Assembly (NCBI RefSeq): GCF_019278525.1
Contig: NZ_CP058986.1
Span: forward strand, 2,514,001-2,578,000
Reading direction: 5' to 3'
Source: Polaribacter sp. HaHaR_3_91
GTDB lineage: Bacteria > Bacteroidota > Bacteroidia > Flavobacteriales > Flavobacteriaceae
DNA: 64,000 bases
Shown piece by piece: positions 61,657 to 64,000 of this stretch. Every line of letters begins with the position of its first letter. Within the stretch, counting starts at the first letter, position 1. The position numbers and the translations under genes were made by a program. The notes beneath the pieces were generated by a model. The model ran no database searches. It had not been told where the DNA came from and saw only the letters and a list, made by a program, of their open reading frames with translations.

Positions 61657-63314
61657 TATTGTTTTATAATTTTAATATTTTTTTGCTGATTTCCTTTTAA
61701 TATTTTCAACAAATAAATACCTGTATTCAAAAACGAAATATCAATATTTTTGGAAGTTACTGCTGCTTTTTCAAATACTTTTTCACCTAAAATGGTATAA
61801 ATTTGAATTGACAGATCCTCAAAATTATCAGTAGAAATAGTAAAACGATCTTGAACAGGGTTTGGAGAAATCTTTAAATTGATAACTTCATCTTTTAATA
61901 AAGATAAACTAGCAATATAACTATTCAATGCTATTTCAAAGTTAGGAATTCCATAACCATGCTGGTCCGTAGGGTTATTAAATTTATCCGCAGATTCGTA
62001 AATAGCAGTTTTTAAATAATCATTATAATTTTCACCAGATTTTTTTAAGGATGATTTTAAAAGAAATCCTTCATTCTGATTTAAACAAGCAATTAGACCT
62101 GCCATTATGGGTGATGAAAAAGACGTTCCGCTAGAAGTTGTAATAGCACCTGTAGAATAATTAATTATAGCTGCACTTGCTCCCTTTGCTAAAATCTCTG
62201 GTTTTATTCGTCCGTCGGATGTTGGTCCGAAAGAACTAAAACTTGCAATATTTCCTGAAGAATTTACCGCTCCAACCGAAATCACAGAAGGGGCGTCTGC
62301 TGGTGCTCCCATATATTTCCAAGAATTAGTTCCGTCATTACCAACCGCATTTACCAAAAGCAAACCACGTGAAGCACCAATTTCTGCTCCTCTAGAAATA
62401 AAAGTGGTTTTACCATCCATATCTGCGTAGGTGTGGTTGTGATTAGGATTGTCATACGTAGTATAGCCTAAAGAGGTGTTAATTACGTCTACCCCCAAAC
62501 TATCTGCTCGTTCTGCTGCTTCTACCCATAAAGTCTCTTCTAAAACAGTTTCCGTTTCTGAAATTTCTGATATAAATAAATAAAATTTTGCATCTGGAGC
62601 CGTACCAACATATTCATCTTTAATATACGCAGCAATTGAAGACAAAACATGCGTTCCATGGCTACTTCTTGTATAATAGTTATCATTTCTATCAGCAAAA
62701 TTATAGCCTCCTAAAATTTGATTGTTATCTCTTATTCTACTAAAAGCATCTAAGGTATTTACATTAGGAAACCCTGCATCTATAATTGCTATTATTTGTC
62801 CTTCGCCAGTTAATTCTTGTTGATGCAAATAATCTCCCTTTAACATTTTAATTTGATTATCTGCATCACCATAATTAAAATCAGTAAGCGTTTCATTCAA
62901 CTTATTATAATGATTTGGAGTTATTGTTTTTCCTTTTGATTTACCATTTAGATTCAATGATTTATTAGCAAATTCTACAGATGCTATAAAACTATAATTA
63001 GTAATTAAAGTATTTATATCTGCAACTTCTCCTTGAACATGAATAGCGTTTAACCATTTAGATTTACCTAAAACAGTAACTGTTTCATCATTATTAAGTT
63101 GATTATAATACGCTTCATCAACAGGAACATCTTTAGAATCTAAAGGAATATTGAGTCTAGATCTTCTATCTAACGCTCTTTGAGTAAGCATTGAAATAGG
63201 GTTTTCTAAAAAACTAGTTTCTTGAGGTTTATCTTTAATAAAAAGCCAAGCATCTTCTTGTGCATCAACTTTTAAAAAAATCATTAGACATAAAAAAAGT
63301 AGTAATTTCTTCAT
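61656..63314 (-). CDS. S8 subtilisin-like protease with T9SS C-terminal domain
   Basis: 552 aa. Signal peptide (ends VDAQ), a propeptide-like region (about 20-165), then the peptidase S8 domain with Asp179 (IIDAGFP), His219 (SSHGTHV) and Ser398 (GTSFSSP), all three catalytic residues present. The last 80 residues are a type A T9SS sorting domain (LKISPNPVQDRF, STDNFEDLSIQIYTILGEKVF, LNTGIYLLKI). It is probably secreted through the type IX system and cleaves extracellular protein. Its start codon sits in the loop of a long hairpin. Confidence 0.93.
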   Translation of the reverse strand: MKKLLLFLCLMIFLKVDAQEDAWLFIKDKPQETSFLENPISMLTQRALDRRSRLNIPLDSKDVPVDEAYYNQLNNDETVTVLGKSKWLNAIHVQGEVADINTLITNYSFIASVEFANKSLNLNGKSKGKTITPNHYNKLNETLTDFNYGDADNQIKMLKGDYLHQQELTGEGQIIAIIDAGFPNVNTLDAFSRIRDNNQILGGYNFADRNDNYYTRSSHGTHVLSSIAAYIKDEYVGTAPDAKFYLFISEISETETVLEETLWVEAAERADSLGVDVINTSLGYTTYDNPNHNHTYADMDGKTTFISRGAEIGASRGLLLVNAVGNDGTNSWKYMGAPADAPSVISVGAVNSSGNIASFSSFGPTSDGRIKPEILAKGASAAIINYSTGAITTSSGTSFSSPIMAGLIACLNQNEGFLLKSSLKKSGENYNDYLKTAIYESADKFNNPTDQHGYGIPNFEIALNSYIASLSLLKDEVINLKISPNPVQDRFTISTDNFEDLSIQIYTILGEKVFEKAAVTSKNIDISFLNTGIYLLKILKGNQQKNIKIIKQ

Positions 63315-63336
63315 ACTCCGAAATTACTACTTTTTT
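63293..63336 (-). terminator. 17-bp hairpin over the subtilase start codon
   Basis: Perfect 17-bp stem (63293-63309 with 63320-63336) and a 10-nt loop reading GGAGTATGAA on the minus strand. The loop contains an SD-like GGAG and the ATG. The 3' arm is U-rich, so the element can also terminate mnmA transcription. Confidence 0.75.
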
Positions 63337-63354
63337 ATGATTTTTATAAATATT

Positions 63355-64000
63355 TTAAGAGATAACTCCAGAGCCTAATAACTCTTCCTCTTTATACCAA
63401 GCTACAAATTGACCTTCTTGTATGGCAGATTGTTTGTTTTCGAACTCCACATACAAGCCAGATTCTACTTTGTGTAAAATAGCATTTTCTAAAGGTTGTC
63501 TGTATCTAATTCTTGCATCGACCTGCATAGTTTCTCCAACTTTTAAAGTTAAATCTTCACGAATCCAATGCATTTCTTCATTAGAAACGAACAATACATT
63601 TCTGTACAATCCTGGGTGATTTTTACCTTCTCCTGTATAAATTACATTTTCTACAACATCGGTTTCTATCACATATAAACCTTCTTTTGTACCACCAACA
63701 TTTAAACCTTTACGTTGTCCTTTTGTAAAATAATGTGCTCCTTGATGCTTACCAACCACTTTACCATCTTCTTTATTGTAAGTAAATTTGGTAGCGTAAT
63801 ATTTTAATTCTTCTTCTTTGTTTTCAAAAGTAGGAGCCTGTTTAGTGTATTGCTCAAAATCCGTTGGAATCGTAACAATAACTCCTTCTTTAGGTTGTAG
63901 TTTTTGTTGTAAAAATTCTGGCAAACGTACTTTACCAATAAAACATAAACCTTGCGAATCTTTCTTTTCTGCAGTAATTAAATCTGCTTCTTTTGCTATT
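63355..64000 (-). CDS. mnmA: tRNA 2-thiouridylase MnmA (C-terminal part, runs past window end)
   Basis: About 215 codons in the window; the N-terminus lies beyond position 64000. The visible start [12 protein letters not shown] contains the second catalytic Cys of MnmA (persulfide acceptor), followed by the linker and the beta-barrel ([47 protein letters not shown]). MnmA makes 2-thiouridine at wobble position 34 of tRNA-Lys, -Glu and -Gln, with sulfur from IscS. The TTG at 63922-63924 is an internal Leu codon, not the start. Confidence 0.92.
   Translation of the reverse strand, partial: IAKEADLITAEKKDSQGLCFIGKVRLPEFLQQKLQPKEGVIVTIPTDFEQYTKQAPTFENKEEELKYYATKFTYNKEDGKVVGKHQGAHYFTKGQRKGLNVGGTKEGLYVIETDVVENVIYTGEGKNHPGLYRNVLFVSNEEMHWIREDLTLKVGETMQVDARIRYRQPLENAILHKVESGLYVEFENKQSAIQEGQFVAWYKEEELLGSGVIS

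Noticed and set aside
1..64000. tRNA, rRNA, CRISPR, prophage or IS elements
   Set aside because: Spacers were read on both strands; no cloverleaf with CCA-type end, rRNA conserved core, regular direct repeats with spacers, integrase or transposase was recognised.

Overview
The window is a chromosomal segment of a marine Flavobacteriaceae bacterium (Bacteroidetes). Polaribacter or Tenacibaculum relatives are the closest guess, but the genus is inferred, not shown. Evidence: strongly AT-rich DNA; promoters of the Bacteroidetes type (-7 TANNTTTG, sometimes with TTTG about 19 nt upstream); weak or absent Shine-Dalgarno sequences; a gldI gliding gene; a subtilase with a type IX secretion C-terminal domain; many SCS/ASC lipobox lipoproteins; TonB-dependent transport. 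I see no rRNA, tRNA, CRISPR array, prophage or insertion sequence.

Layout. 1-9 kb: an iron-type uptake locus. Two imelysin-like lipoproteins, a DUF4856 lipoprotein, an HTTM membrane protein and a FecA-like TonB receptor lie around a clear promoter and internal hairpins, with a 5'-nucleotidase lipoprotein upstream. 9-24 kb: metabolism and housekeeping (HMG-CoA lyase-like, MFS, methyltransferase, FAD/Fe-S oxidase, aldo-keto reductase, OmpA, valS, DUF1573, PDZ aspartyl protease, aminotransferase). 24.1-25.9 kb: a small accessory island of three short genes. Two of them are followed by related structured repeats that resemble integron-type cassettes without an integrase. 26 kb: murB.

27-33.8 kb: the most distinctive part. 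An ECF sigma factor and a putative membrane anti-sigma protein head a nine-gene module: Spy-like protein, EF-hand protein, CotH kinase, two YHYH proteins, MORN-repeat protein and SCO copper chaperone. Four promoters inside the module share CAAGTTT-N13-CATCTAAA with exactly the same spacer, each 23-32 nt before a start codon. I read this as a self-contained sigma regulon for periplasmic or outer-membrane handling of a metal, probably copper. The regulon is directly supported by sequence; its function is inferred.

33.8-64 kb: mostly conserved flavobacterial housekeeping. It holds mscS; a glycosyltransferase/sigma factor/50-aa protein group before lipA; pheT; an nrnA-gldI-FKBP-cyclophilin/FKBP-PAP2 operon; ndk; a TPR/DciA-like/recF group; ribH; mutL with two rhomboids and an endonuclease/phosphatase protein; an FAD reductase; mtaB; a lytic transglycosylase; two tandem near-identical cold-shock genes; nitronate monooxygenase; a T9SS subtilase whose start codon sits in the loop of a 17-bp hairpin; and the C-terminal part of mnmA, cut by the window end.
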